Assembly: GCF_038396675.1 (NCBI RefSeq)
Contig: NC_088931.1
Coordinates: forward strand, 9,062,501-9,126,500
Source: Hydra vulgaris
Taxonomy: Eukaryota > Cnidaria > Hydrozoa > Anthoathecata > Hydridae
DNA: 64,000 bases
Direction of reading: 5' to 3'
In this document: positions 47,108 to 58,787 of the stretch, in pieces
How the letters are laid out: each line of letters starts with the position of its first letter
Position numbering within the stretch: the stretch's first letter is position 1
Translations under genes and position numbers: made by a program
The notes under the pieces: generated by a model
What the model was told of the DNA's origin: nothing
The model's input: only the letters and a program-made list of their open reading frames with translations
Database searches by the model: none

Positions 47108-48165
47108 TCGTCCACAAAGTATGTACGCCAAAAATTTAGAAATTCGAAACCATAACCTTCCCTGTTGCCTTCCCTGTTATTGATCCTTCATGCGTACTTT
47201 TAAGATTATTTTTTAAGAAAAAAAATTTTTTTTATTTTGCTCCTCCTTTTTTCTTTTTTTCTTTTTTTCTTTTTGGCGCCCATTTACTGCTTGTTATAAA
47301 TACCCAGACCTCCTTTATAATGTTACAAATGTTATAATTTAAAAATATATATATTTAGCTTTTTTTTTAAATATGAGTGTGCATAACTTTATAATTGATT
47401 CTACCTCTACAATGAATACTTTATTATACGCTTTTTGTAGTAAAAGATCAACTTTTTAAAGAATTTTTTTTGCATTCCTTTATCTGTTTGCGCCCGGCGC
47501 AAGTTCCTATGGTCCCTGTCTCTTTACGCTACTGACCCAAAAGGCCTTGTTCCGAATTTTAAAAACATATTTGCACAAAAAATAATTACATAAACTTAAT
47601 TTTTTTCTAACGTATTACATTAGAATTAAATTATGTTTACTTAAAACACTTACACTTTTTAAAGAAGTTTGCGAAGCCGAGTGGATTTTGATCCGATGTC
47701 AAAGATTGGGAAATCGAGTCGAGTCTGTCATTTTTTTACTTTTAAATATAGTTTATTTTTCGATTATTATTAAAAAAACAAAATTGTCTTAGTCGGTGCA
47801 CATTTCTACAGTATTTCTTTATTGACAAAACAAATAAATTAACTTTACTCATGGAGTGCCATTAGTAAAGTACATGAAGTACACGTCAACCGGCGAACGA
47901 GTACTTCAAGCATTCTATTTAGTAAATCTGTAAAAAAAAGAGTTTTACGTGAAACCAACATTATTGTAAACTATAGACTAAAACCTGTTTTTTGCGAGCT
48001 TATAAAAGAGGGTGTCTGATTTAAACGTGCAAACATTACCTCAGAACTTTTTTTAATTAGTGCGTACGCACTTTTATATTGGTCTCCACTTCCTCTCTTT
48101 ACGCTTTTGTAAACTATTTGCACACACTCCTCCCCTACAGACGTACTTTATGGACTGGATGGATG
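47108..48165. mobile_element. Candidate non-autonomous DNA element
   Basis: GTCCACAAAGTATGTACGC at ~47110 and the inverted GTCCATAAAGTACGTCTGT ending at ~48160 are similar, and no gene lies between. No clear target duplication was found, so the boundaries are tentative. Confidence 0.35.
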
Positions 48166-48350
48166 ATATAAATCAGGAAAACATGAAGACGGAATTAATA
48201 TCATACAAGTCATCAGGGCAGGCATTATCATGAGCTCTATTACGTTATGAAAATATTAGGAGTATAATATATAGCCGTTAAATACAAAGAAAATACAAAG
48301 ATTATAATATAGCCGTTGCAAGAACGAAGCAAAAATACGTCATTGTACAA

Positions 48351-48380
48351 GAAACAATCGTTGTATACAACGATTGTTTC
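48351..48380. repeat. Perfect 30-bp palindrome
   Basis: Centred on GTATAC; begins GAAACAATCG and has no unpaired loop. Confidence 0.95.
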
Positions 48381-48388
48381 TTTTTAAG

Positions 48389-48416
48389 AAATTATGTCAC
48401 TATAGTGACATAATTT
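48389..48416. repeat. Perfect 28-bp palindrome
   Basis: Centred on CTATAG; begins AAATTATGTCAC. It lies 8 bp after the preceding palindrome. Confidence 0.95.
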
Positions 48417-49670
48417 TCAATTTAAATAACGCGTATCTATCATAAGTTAACTAATCACATTCCTTTTAATCAATGATGCTGCTTTTAAACGTCATAACCA
48501 ATCAAAGCATTGCAAATAAAATATAAAAGTTAAGAAAAACTCGTAAACGATATTTATTGTTACTTTTTTTACGTTGTGTTTTTTTTTAGCAACTTGGTAG
48601 TATTTTTGCCGTAGAATTTTATATTTCTATATTTAAAATGTGCCGATTTGTTTTTAAATTCAGCAAAAAAATTAGAAAACAAAATAAAATCCTGAAGAGA
48701 TATATTAAGTCCTTTGCCTAAAAAACGTTCTTTAAGAACGTTACAAACCTATAGCTAAACACGAAGCAAAAAATAGGGTTTAAACAAGTAGTTTTTGAGT
48801 GTCTTAAAAGTTCTCGGTAAAGTTGCAGTTAAGCGGTCTAAAATAATTTTATTTTTTCGCTTGTTGCGCTCTCGTTAGTGGAGGCTATTTAAACATTAGG
48901 AATATTAATTGAAATAACAAAAGAAAAAAGATCGCTACCCCATGCCAAATTCTCAATTGACGTAGGAGAGCCTTGAACCAGAAAGAAGTCAAGACAACGA
49001 ATTAGAATGATTAGATCCACTTTTTGAGTGAATTAAAGTCAGTTGATGATCTTCTAAATCTAGTTCTTCAAGAAGTTTGAAGCACTTCAGTAATTCTTTT
49101 GGTTGCTTCGACAATGGCCGGACAGCCTTAATGCGCGCACTCCATCTTGTTTTGGACGTTTGGTGAAGGCCTGGCCCAGTTGTCTCAATCAAAAATTTTC
49201 AGCGCATGGGGCTACTACTAATAAGGTTATACAACTATTGGATGTTACCAAAATAGTTCTTGATTACAGTAGAGGATTCTGCAGAATGAACGCCAGCTAG
49301 ATTGAGACTATGCGCACTGCAAGTAATGAACAAAACTTGAGGATTTTTCTCGAGAATGATGGTCTGCACTCTTTTTTATACATAGGACAGATTGGCCCCG
49401 TTATCATATCCCTGGCTCCTACAGTTCTTAAGATCTATTCAGCTTTGATCCAAAACGTCTATAATCAGCTTTGCAATGGCAGAACCCTTTTTTTTCTCCA
49501 GATTTTCTACTTTCAGAAGCACTCTTTTATATCCATTGGTTGTCAGATCCTAGGCGGACAAATCGAAGAACGAAAGTGATTTGTTCCGTTTGAGACACGT
49601 CCGGAGTTCCATCAACAATAATGAAAAATAAATGGCTGCGTGGACTTTTTAGATAATAGAAGCAAAAACC

Positions 49671-49700
49671 ACATGCCATAATGAGATCATTATGGCATGT
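49671..49700. repeat. 14-bp inverted repeat, 2-base loop
   Basis: ACATGCCATAATGA pairs with 49687-49700. A third copy of ATGCCATAATGA follows at 49709. It lies inside the hAT pseudogene and disrupts its frame. Confidence 0.9.
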
Positions 49701-49799
49701 TCCACCATATGCCATAATGAACTCATTTTGAGTTCTCCAGCTCAAATAGTGCACTTGCATTCTTGTTCCTTGTTTTTGGTGTCGATAAACTTCTTCTAG

Positions 49800-49844
49800 A
49801 ACACAGTAAGACACTTCAGTTACGAAACTGAAGTATCTTATTGT
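49800..49844. repeat. 22-bp inverted repeat with two mismatches
   Basis: Left arm AACACAGTAAGACACTTCAG (49800 onward) and right arm 49824-49846 pair around ACG. It lies in the same hAT pseudogene. Confidence 0.82.
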
Positions 49845-50560
49845 GTTTCCTCAACAGCTCAAGACTAAAGAATTACCATTATCAAACTCGTTCAGCATGT
49901 TTGATGAACACAATATAATACAAATATAACACAATATAATACAAATATAACCATAATATTGAAATAAAGATTACATCCAAGCAACATTAAAGTTATTTTA
50001 TGAACATAAATTGCTAACACACCTCAAAAACATAGATTTCGCAAAGCTAAATGAAGAGTGCCGTCCAGGACGCAGCGTAAAGTTTCATGCCACTTAGATG
50101 CCTTATTTCTTATTGACTTTTTAAATTCTGAATCAATCTCAGTCTGATTTTTCAAGGCTTCAAAGGCTGATTCATAGACGATGTAGTGATTTCTATGTTG
50201 TACATTACATTGGTGGCTTTTAATTTTTGCTCCTAACTTTCGCCAATTATGTTTTATTCCGCCATTCTACATCAAGAAGAAAGACTAAAATCCAGGGCCA
50301 AAATTATCCTTTGTCCAAAATTAGAGGAGCGAAAACAAAAGAAAATATTTGCAATTCCACTCAAATATGCCTCTGTTAATCTTCTGTTCGTTGAGAGAAG
50401 TTTAAAAAAAACGGACGCAGGAGCTTTTTTATTTTGTAGAATCTCTTGAAAAAGTGCCGGATTTAAAGGTGGTCCGCTTGATGTGACTAGATCGCGTTCG
50501 ACTTTGGATAAAACCCTCTTCCACAAAGCAGAGTCGTTTTTAACTGCTTGATCACCCAGT

Positions 50561-52643
50561 TAAATTGCCTCTTGATCCTAAATAAAAAAATTTGAGAATT
50601 GTGTTTTGTTTTTAATATCTGCAGATATTAAATGGTATATTTTTAGAATCTGCAGATGCTAAATAATATACTTTTTTAGAATCTGCAGATGTTAAATGAT
50701 ATGTTTTTTATATCTGCAGGTTTTTCAAAAAAAAACAATGCATCCCAAACTCACCGATTATCATCTTCTTCTTCAGAGACCGTTGAAAAATTTACTGATA
50801 GCTTTCTTGGACTCAAAGGTTCATCATGCTGGTAGCATGGTCCGTCTAAAAAAGAATTGTTTTACAGTTTTGGTATGAATATAAGATTGTGAATAAAAAA
50901 TAAAGCTGTTAACCTATACCTTAACTACTTGGTTGGAAGTAGAGTTATTAGATGGCTTTTTTTTTGAACTTTATTGAAGCCACACTCTTTCAGTGTACGT
51001 TTATTCTTTTACAACTTTTTCTACAGCTTTTTTTCTGCCTTGGGACCCTGAATTATTGAAAACTGGACATGACGTTTTTACTCTAGGATGTGTGCTTATT
51101 TTTAAATAAAATAAAAAAGTTTTTCATTTGTTTCGAAATCGAGATGAATTTTTTATACAGAGTTCAATTCTCAAAAAAATTAAAGAGAAAAAGAATTAAA
51201 TCTAATTTCATAATATCAAATTAATTGGAACGAATGTATTGAGAAAGAGTATTTTAAAAGGGTTGGAATGAGAATAATTTAACTGATTTATGTGACATAA
51301 TTCAGAGCCGAAGACACCAGGAGGGGGAGGGGGGAGAGGCACCCCATCCTCCACACTATTTTTTAAAGGACCTTTTGAAACTATAGTATATTTATACTGA
51401 TTTAAAATAAAAGTAATATAAACATACATTAATATATATCCAAACACATTTTCTTTACTAATGTTTAATAAGATTCATTTAGTGTTAATAACAATCTTTC
51501 TTTTTCTATTTTGAATTAAATTTAGAGTATTAAATATTTGAAGTCTGTTGTAATAAATTGTAATAAGAAACTTTTTCTGTTTTAAATTTCTCCAAAAAAA
51601 AGTGCTCTTTATAACTATTAAAAATTTAATAAAATCTTCTTTTGAGGGTCGCATGTGACTCTTTGTCCGTGTGCCTAGGTAAAATATACCCAGTGGCTCC
51701 CCCTCGGGGCGCCCCTTGCAGCAGGCTATCAGATAGTCAATGTATGTACAGAAGTATTTACAATAAGAATGTATGTACAATAAATATTTCTTATGTTTAT
51801 AATAAAAAGACACCACTTTGAGCAAATCTCCACAAGAGAACGCAACAAGTGAAAAATTAAACCATTGACCGCTTAACTGTTGCTTTGCCCTATTGTCTGA
51901 AACTTTGATATTTATACCTAGTATAGAGGTATTCGAAAAACGATCATTTTACGCAGATAGTGATTTTTGTTGTAATTGCTTCTTGATAGTTCGAATTCTC
52001 GTTCAAAACTTATTCAGTCAACTTTTAAGAGAGTATTCCACTTCGTCTACAACTAATAATTGCAGACGTTGCTTCTACAGCACTAGAACTTTCTTCTTTA
52101 TAAGAATAACGCCCAGATTCACTTTCGAATACGCTTCGAATGTAACGAGTTTTAAAGTTATATTTATATCTGCGTTTTTGATAATAGATATAAAATCTAT
52201 GTTTGCTTTCTCTCACCAGACCCGGTTCTTCCTTCTTCCCTGCCGATTTTAATGGCCGCCAAAAAGCATTAAAAAGTTAAAACTAAAAAAAAATAATCCT
52301 TCGGTTTTACGGAAGTGTGTGCTTATTTTAATTTCATTAAACTTTTTAACAATTTCCTTTGGAACAGTTTCCACAATTCAAACAATTTCCTCCAATTATT
52401 AACAGTTAACGATGGCTACTCTGTAATTCCCTTGGACAATATTTCCGCACGAAGAAATTTTAGTGTGAATGCTTATAAATAAGGTTGCCAAACGTCCGAA
52501 TTTTACGAAGATAAACACATTAAAAATTTTTTAGATAAAAGTTCGTCGAACTACAGTACAGGAGCATGGGGTTGAAAAAAAGCCATAACCCTAGTATATA
52601 ACTATTGTTTATAAAAACTAGTTTCTAATTGTTATTAATTTTA
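50561..52643. other. Unassigned region with tandem motifs
   Basis: ATCTGCAGAT-containing repeats (about 35 bp, three to four copies) lie at 50615-50720. On the minus strand 50743-50838 is flanked by TTTTTTAG and GTGAGT and reads DGPCYQHDEPLSPRKLSVNF, possibly a 5' exon of the neighbouring hAT. GC-rich patches (GGAGGGGGAGGGGGGAG at 51320; CCCCCTCGGGGCGCCCC at 51698) interrupt A/T-rich sequence. I recognise nothing else. Confidence 0.4.
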
Positions 52644-52681
52644 TAATAATAATAATAATAATACTATTATTATTATTATTA

Positions 52682-52770
<89 letters not shown>
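52644..52770. repeat. (ATT)n / (AAT)n microsatellite
   Basis: AAT repeats switch to ATT/TTA repeats and continue for about 125 bp, forming an inverted arrangement at the switch. Confidence 0.97.
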
Positions 52771-52775
<5 letters not shown>

Positions 52776-54396
52776 ATTGTTATTGTTGCATATTGTAAAC
52801 TCTCATTGCTATATTGTGAACATAAGCATATAACTATATATTATTATATATGTTATTATATATGTTATTATATATATCATTATATATTATAATATATATT
52901 ATTAAATAACATAAGCAATAATATAAATATTATAAATATACCTATATATTATTTCTATTATATTAATAACATTAGTTATATTTATATTTTATATTTCTAC
53001 CGTGTTAGTTTTTCTAATCATTTTAATTTACGCTTGTTTTTATTTATTACTATTTAGGGAATGCAAATTTTGACGAAAATAAAAAAAATCGGAATTCGGA
53101 ATTAGAAATTAAATTTTTTCGCAATTCGGTCGAATTCCGAAAATATTTTAAATTTTTTTATGTCTACAAAATAATAAAAATAACTTATTTGAGATAATTT
53201 ATTGTTATTTATAGCATAAAAAATACTTTCTTTAAAAATAAAAATGGAACATAAAGTTATGCCAAATTTAATGAGTACAGAAACATTCTAATATGGTATA
53301 TCATTTAATAATAAAAAATATAAAATTATTGTTTTATTTGCCTAAAGTATGCCTTGAGGAAACAGAGATCACTTAAAGCTGCGTCTCCGAGTCTCGTTCG
53401 AACTTTTGTGCAAAAGTTACCAGCAATTGAGAAGGCTCGCTAAGGCTTCACGTTCGATGGCGGAATCAAAACCAATTGTGAGTAGATGGACTCTAATATT
53501 TTGCCGCGAACGCCGTTCTCTTCAAAGAATTTCATTTCAGATTTAATTTTTGAAATTAAGCACCTATTTATTATTTGTTGAGTTGAGTTGGACGTTGTTG
53601 TTTTTATGTTGGACGATAAATTCAATTGAATTTTGTTCTCCAACGTTTGCATTAATGTTAAGGGCTTAGTTTGTTCTTCCAGCATCACTTCCATCACATC
53701 ATCAGCTTCTGACAGCTCGTCTGAGGAAGTTTCCATGTTAGTGTTAAATATCAATCTTTGTGCAAAGTTTTCAATAACTTTGGTTATTCTTTTTTTAATA
53801 GTCTAGTGAAAAATGCATCAGTTGTTATAGACGTAATATCTTTGTCAATATTTAGATGTTGTCTTGCAATGTGGTTTTCAGAGCCGTAATGCATTTCTCT
53901 GCAGGAAAACGTCCTTCAACAGGTACTAAACCTAAATTCCAAAACTGTTTCTTGCCATGGAAATTCACATTTAAATAAAATCGTTTTCTTGAAGATGTCC
54001 ATTCATCTAGTGTTAAACAAAATCTTGTTCCATCTTCTTTTAAATTTATAAAATCCTGCATCATTTTAGCCCGCATTTTTTGCGCTTATTTTAAAACCAT
54101 TTTGCGAATTGAGTTAGGTGGTTTTGGTAATTCATAATCTGGAGCGCCTCTAGCCAAAAATAAATTTCTCAAATCGATAGATACAGAAAACTTTGAATGG
54201 CATGTTATCTAAGGCACACATTCGTGATACGATTGCAGAAAGTGATTCATCTTTTTTATTGAATAAATAGTTTGTAATCATCATTTTTGATGCGCTGCTT
54301 TCTGGACCTTCATCTTGCACGACATCCCGTTTCAATACATTAATATTGTGTATTGTTCCTAAATGCGCGTGCTGCGGTGTTGTCGTTGAACCAGCG

Positions 54397-54426
54397 CACA
54401 GTGGGCCAGTAGGTGGACAAAATGGG
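54397..54426 (+). repeat. Left terminal repeat of the Transib-like element
   Basis: CACAGTG heptamer, 13-bp interval, then ACAAAATGG. Confidence 0.9.
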
Positions 54427-54909
54427 AAAAATTTTAGTTGTCTAATCTTGAAAACCTATTTAATTTTAGTATCTACATATATTAGGAGAAATCTATTGAT
54501 AATTTATTTATATTAAATCCCTTAGTTACCAGGACTCTAAGCATTTGAATATTGAGATAAAATAAAAAAATAAAAAAATAATAAATAAGTAATTAACGGT
54601 GACATCAACGTTGTGTTATATTTCAATTACATCTACGTTTTTGAAACAAAAAATTAGTACATGTTATTCTAGAGTATTTAGAGATAAGAAAAACCAATGT
54701 GTGAAATAAATTTGTTATAGCATGTTATCTCAGTTATACTTTGAAAATCACAGATTAAAAAAAAAAAATTCTTAAGAATCTTATTTTTTGCCGCACAATA
54801 ATTAATAATTACCACAATTTGCCATATGTTGTCTTATATTTATTTGAGCTGTATAGTTTTAATTGATTGCTCGTCCCCTTAAATCCCCGTTCAGATTTTA
54901 TGTTTGTTT

Positions 54910-55115
54910 TAACTTGGTTGCTATGGTACTAAATTTTGCATAGCAACAACTCATTTTTACATTATCGTTGTTTTAACAGTATTTTACTTGCGCTAAATAT
55001 ACAATATTGGGGGTATGTATTAAAATGAGATTCAGAATTCTTATGAGGTTAACTTTTTTTGGTTACTATGGATACCTTACTTTGCATAACATAGCAACAA
55101 CATATTTTCGGTAGT
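54910..55115. repeat. Left subterminal repeats of the Transib-like element
   Basis: Two copies of a GGTTGCTATGG(TACT/ATACC)...TTTGCATA...GCAACAAC module, at ~54918-54952 and ~55062-55100. Inverted relatives occur at 57380-57590. Confidence 0.7.
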
Positions 55116-55283
55116 TGTTAGTAATTTAATTACTAACACTGACAGTAATTTAATTACTTTTAATTTTAATTACTAACACTTGTAGTAACTTAATTACTAA
55201 CAAGTATTAGTAGTCCAGGCGGCATATATATTATAACATTTTACTTTTAAATACAAAATGCTTGTTACAATAATTATTTAGAT

Positions 55284-57235
55284 ATGGTTTTGTTAAACTT
55301 AGACATTCATAATTTTCTCCAAAAAAACAATCTTAGTATTTCAAAACAAAGTATTACTGAAGATATATTAAAATCTATTCAGCCAAAATTTGCTGATTTT
55401 AAAGACGTTGATTTTAGACATGCTGTTCAACGATTTGTTTACTTGTATAAAAAAAAGTGGAAATCTGCAAACTATACTGTGAAAAATTTTGAAAAGAAGT
55501 TTGTGAACTGGCTTAATGAATATTTAATTGTCAGAAAAAAAAGACAATGAACCAACTGCAAGTAGACGTGGTCGAAAACCAGTTGCATTTGATAATAGTT
55601 CTAATAAAACTAAAAAACGGCGTGTATCTTGTTTAATTGAATCTCATTCATCCAATGAATTATTTTTTGCTGCTAATAAAAAATTTAGAGATGAATCTGT
55701 TGTTATTGCTGCCAAGAATGTTTTAAATATATCAAATACAGATAAAGCAACTAAATATTCAGCAGACGAAGCACTGGCTTTAATAATTGATGCAAGTCTG
55801 ACAAAAGCTTCCTATCAATTGATTAGAAGCGGAGCCTTGGAGAAAGAATATAACATCCACCCCGCTTACAATGATGTCAGAGATGCAAAATTGAAATGTT
55901 ATCCTGCAAACATAACAGTGGAGGACTATTCAGCTTCAGTTCCTTTAAAAGATTTAATGACTCATACTTTGCAAAGAATCTGTGCAGTTCAGGAACCTGT
56001 GCTAAGGCACTTGATATTGAACGACAAAGCAATAAAAACAATGACACTAACGTGTAAGGCTGGTTTTGATGGTGCTACTGGCCAAAGCATTTATAAACAA
56101 GTTTTATCAGAACCCGACATTAACAGAGATTTAAAGCGTGAAGAATCATTATTTATTACTTGTCTTGTCCCATTGGATTTGACTGGATTTAACAACAGCA
56201 ACGAAAAGGTGCCTATTTGGAGAAATCAAAAGTCGTCCTCCACAGCCTATTGTAGACCCATAAGATTTGTATTCAAAATGGAATCCAAGGAATCTGTGAT
56301 TGAAGAAGATCAGTACATTAAAAGTGAGATAGAAAGCTTGGGTATGATTTTATTAGAAGTTTGCGGATCTTCTATTGAAGTGAATTGTATTATTGAACTT
56401 ACAATGATTGATGGGAAGGTTCAAACAATATTGTCTGAAAAAAATAACTCATACCAATGCTGTTCAGTGTGTGGTGTCTCTCCAAAAAATATGAATAGTC
56501 TTGATATCCAAACATGGTCTTTCCAGTCTTCATGCATGGATTCGATTTTTTGAGATGTTATTTCAAATTGCATATAAAAAAGAAACAAGAAAGTGGCAAG
56601 CAAGATCTAAAGAACACAAAGAAAAGGCATCTGTAGCTAAACAAAAGATTCAGACTGATTTTATGAACAAAATGGGACTTGTTGTTGATTTCCCTAAAAG
56701 TGGTGGTTCTGGAACAAGTAATGATGGCAATACCTCAAGGCGTGCTTTTGCAGCATATGAACAAACAGCTGAAATTCTGGGTATTGACCAAAACCTTATA
56801 TTCAGATTTTACATTATCTTGGTAACGCTCTCTTCAGGATATGAAATAGACTGCTTAAAGTTCAAGGATTATTGTTTTGACACTTTTAGACTATATGTGT
56901 CCCTTTATCCATGGTATTACATGGCTCAATCAGTTCACAAAGTATTGATACATGGACATGACATAATTAAAAGCCTTACATTACCCATCGGACTTATGTC
57001 AGAGGAAGCTCAAGAGGATAGAAATAAAGACTTTAAATCTTATCGCGAAAATTTCAGCCGAAAAACATCCAGAAAAGCAACAAATACTGATCTTATCAAT
57101 AGACTCCTAGTTTCCAGTGATCCTGTTATTTCATCATTGCGTAAATCAACATCACACCAAACAAATCATAAAGCATTTCCTTTAGATGTTTTACAATTAC
57201 TTAAACAATCTTCAAACGATATTATTGTTTTATAA
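55284..57235 (+). pseudogene. Transib/RAG1-like DDE transposase, two frameshifts
   Basis: Three overlapping segments (55284-55550, 55528-56553, 56501-57235) total about 650 residues. N-terminal region: FADFKDVDFRHAVQRFVYLY. Catalytic core: LTCKAGFDGATGQSIYKQ holds the first Asp (compare S-C-D-G in RAG1), then CRPIRFVFKMESKES, QCCSVCG (zinc pair as in RAG1 C-x2-C), LHAWIRFFE, VHKVLIHGHDIIKSLTLPIG and MSEEAQEDRNKDFKSYREN. The last parallels the RAG1 segment around its catalytic Glu (S-E-G-N-E-S-G-N-K). One frameshift lies in an A8 run near 55535 and one near 56505. Only two lesions imply recent activity. The second catalytic acidic residue could not be assigned with confidence. Confidence 0.88.
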
Positions 57236-57374
57236 TTTTTTGATGTAATTTAAAATTGATAACGTTTTCTTGCACTATTTTTTGCTTTTATTATTCCTAA
57301 AACATTATTTACTTAAATACTCAATTTTTATTCAATATAGGTGGGTCAAAAATCCGATAAGATATTCAAATATC

Positions 57375-57595
57375 AATTTACCACTTTGTAACTAAGGAAA
57401 GTATCCGGTAACTAAGCAATATAAGTATCCATAACAACTAAATTTAAAAAATTATCACTTTTGTAAGAAGTGTGATCTCATATTGGTACTCATGCCAAAT
57501 TTAGTGAATATAGCACTTATAAAATATCTGCAGATAACAAAAGTAGGTTGTTGCTAAGCAAAATAAAGGTATCCATAGCAACGAAATAAAAAAAT
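57375..57595. repeat. Right subterminal repeats of the Transib-like element
   Basis: Two modules with GTATCCATAACAAC / GTATCCATAGCAAC and a GCTAAGCAA or CTAAGCAAT partner, each followed by TAGTGAATATAGC-type sequence. They are inverted relative to the left-end modules. Confidence 0.7.
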
Positions 57596-57677
57596 ATTAC
57601 CTTCATAAAAAGCGCAGACATCATATTAGTACTCATACTAATTTTAGTGAATATAGCTCTAATATTAAATTAGTTAT

Positions 57678-57715
57678 GAATTTTGTCCAGTAAAAGTGCA
57701 TTCTGGCCCACTGTG
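57678..57715 (-). repeat. Right terminal repeat of the Transib-like element
   Basis: Read inward on the minus strand: CACAGTG heptamer, 22-bp interval, then ACAAAATTC. Confidence 0.9.
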
Positions 57716-58184
57716 CAGCGGTTTTTACTATTTCTAAACATATTTTTTATTTTGCTGTTAGTTTTTTTGATCCTCTTAAAAAATGAATCCAAACAGAATT
57801 TTGATTTTTACATTGCTTTGTGTATTCCGAATAACTTTCCTTTGAAGACATTTTAGGATGTACTGTTGATAATAAAGACATTTTAGGATGTACTGTTGAA
57901 TTAACTTGTTAAACAAAACAAAATTAAAATTAAATAGTTATCAAATAATGTTGTTAAAATAAAACTGCTATTATTCCTGCTATTATTTGCTTACCTATTT
58001 AAAAAATATTGATCCAAATAATTCAATACACACCGCACTCCAATAAGCAAATCTCAACACTGTTGAAAATCGTAAAATTTAAGAACACGAGGTTATACCA
58101 TATATTAAAATTATTACATGCGGATATGAAATGAAGACATGAAAGCGTTAACTGCAACAACCTTATAAGGCAATAACGCAATAA

Positions 58185-58320
58185 ACAAATCTCAACAAAT
58201 TATTATACACGTGGATATGAAATGAAACCGTTGACTGCAATATACACGTGGATATGAAATGTATATACACGTATATACACGTGGATATCAAATGAAACCG
58301 TTGACTGCAATTTAGGAATG
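58185..58320. repeat. Repeats of ACACGTGGATATGAAATG
   Basis: Three or four copies, two followed by AAACCGTTGACTGCAAT, in the N-terminal flank of the hAT element. Confidence 0.85.
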
Positions 58321-58787
58321 TTTTCTCTATGTCTACTTGTATTATGCAGGATAACTGTAATTTACTATTGTTTTCTTTATTTCTTCTTTTAGAATTAGAA
58401 TATAGAATATTTATATCTACAGAAACAAAAACAAAATTTAAAAGTTGGAGAGAGCATGAAAAAATAAATTTGATTTTCGGAATTCGCTGGACAATTTTCG
58501 TAATTCGAAACTATATTATCAAAACGAATTCCGAAATTCTCGAATTTCGAATTTCGAAATGCAATCCCTATTACTATTATTGTTGTCAAGAACAATTAGA
58601 AAAATTAGAAATTTATTTTTATATATTTAAAGGTGGATAATATATCAGTCATAGATGATGCCGAAGCCAATCGGACGGAAGAGAAGACCGAAAGTGTTAA
58701 AATGCTCGATATGTTCCCGATATTTCATCTGAAATGCTCCCTACATGTTCCCGATATTTCATTTAATTTACAGATACTAGTGCAGCA

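Larger units (their letters stand above)
48960..50560 (-). pseudogene. ZMYM/DUF4371-type hAT transposase, decayed
   Basis: Reading downward from ~50530: WKRVLSKVERDLVTSSGPP, then KLGAKIKSHQCNVQHRNHY and WHETLRCVLDGTLHLALRNL. An intron-like donor after FRG follows (near 50020). Then RHQKQGTRMQVHYLSWRTQN and VDGTPDVSQTEQITFVLRFV (49570-49780), QGYDNGANLS and ITCSAHSLNLAGVHSAES (~49290-49440), and TRWSARIKAVRPLSKQPKEL (49060-49150). The order equals that of the plus-strand pseudogene at 60860-63097. The C-terminal dimerisation domain is missing. Multiple shifts and stops. No terminal repeats were identified for this copy. Confidence 0.82.
54397..57715 (+). mobile_element. Transib/RAG1-like transposon, 3319 bp, nested
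   Basis: Both ends begin CACAGTGGGCCAG when read inward (13 bp identical), and CAGCG flanks both sides (54392-54396, 57716-57720). Transib and RAG-type transposons have CACWRTG-starting ends and 5-bp GC-rich target duplications. GGACAAAAT follows at both ends, at different distances from the heptamer. The encoded protein has RAG1-core-like motifs. The insertion lies within the hAT transposase gene on the opposite strand. Confidence 0.9.
53326..57851 (-). pseudogene. BED-finger hAT transposase split by the nested element
   Basis: The N-terminus starts at MSSKESYSEYTK (57851) and contains a BED-like finger (SVWIHFLRGSKKLTAK, KIC). It is cut at KTAG, exactly where the Transib-like element is inserted. 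Beyond 54396 it resumes with STTTPQHAHLGTIHNINVLK and RDVVQDEGPESSASKMMITN. Then come CLTLDEWTSSRKRFYLNVNF (~53985, catalytic Asp region), a long decayed stretch, and the C-terminal FSIAGNFCTKVRTRLGDAAL before TAA at 53326. Stops and shifts occur in several places, including the Cys of the finger. Confidence 0.85.
53055..58570 (-). mobile_element. hAT transposon, 5516 bp, host of a nested Transib-like element
   Basis: Ends TAGGGAATGCA and inverted TAGGGATTGCA are flanked by a perfect 8-bp duplication TTACTATT (53047-53054, 58571-58578). Subterminal sequence at both ends is rich in GAATTCCG/CGAATTTCG motifs. Its BED transposase runs on the minus strand. Without the 3319-bp nested insertion and one 5-bp duplication the element would be about 2.19 kb. 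Confidence 0.93.

Noticed and set aside
49103..49579. Plus-strand frames of 65 and 89 codons
   Set aside because: Antisense readings of the minus-strand hAT pseudogene, whose motifs are clear.
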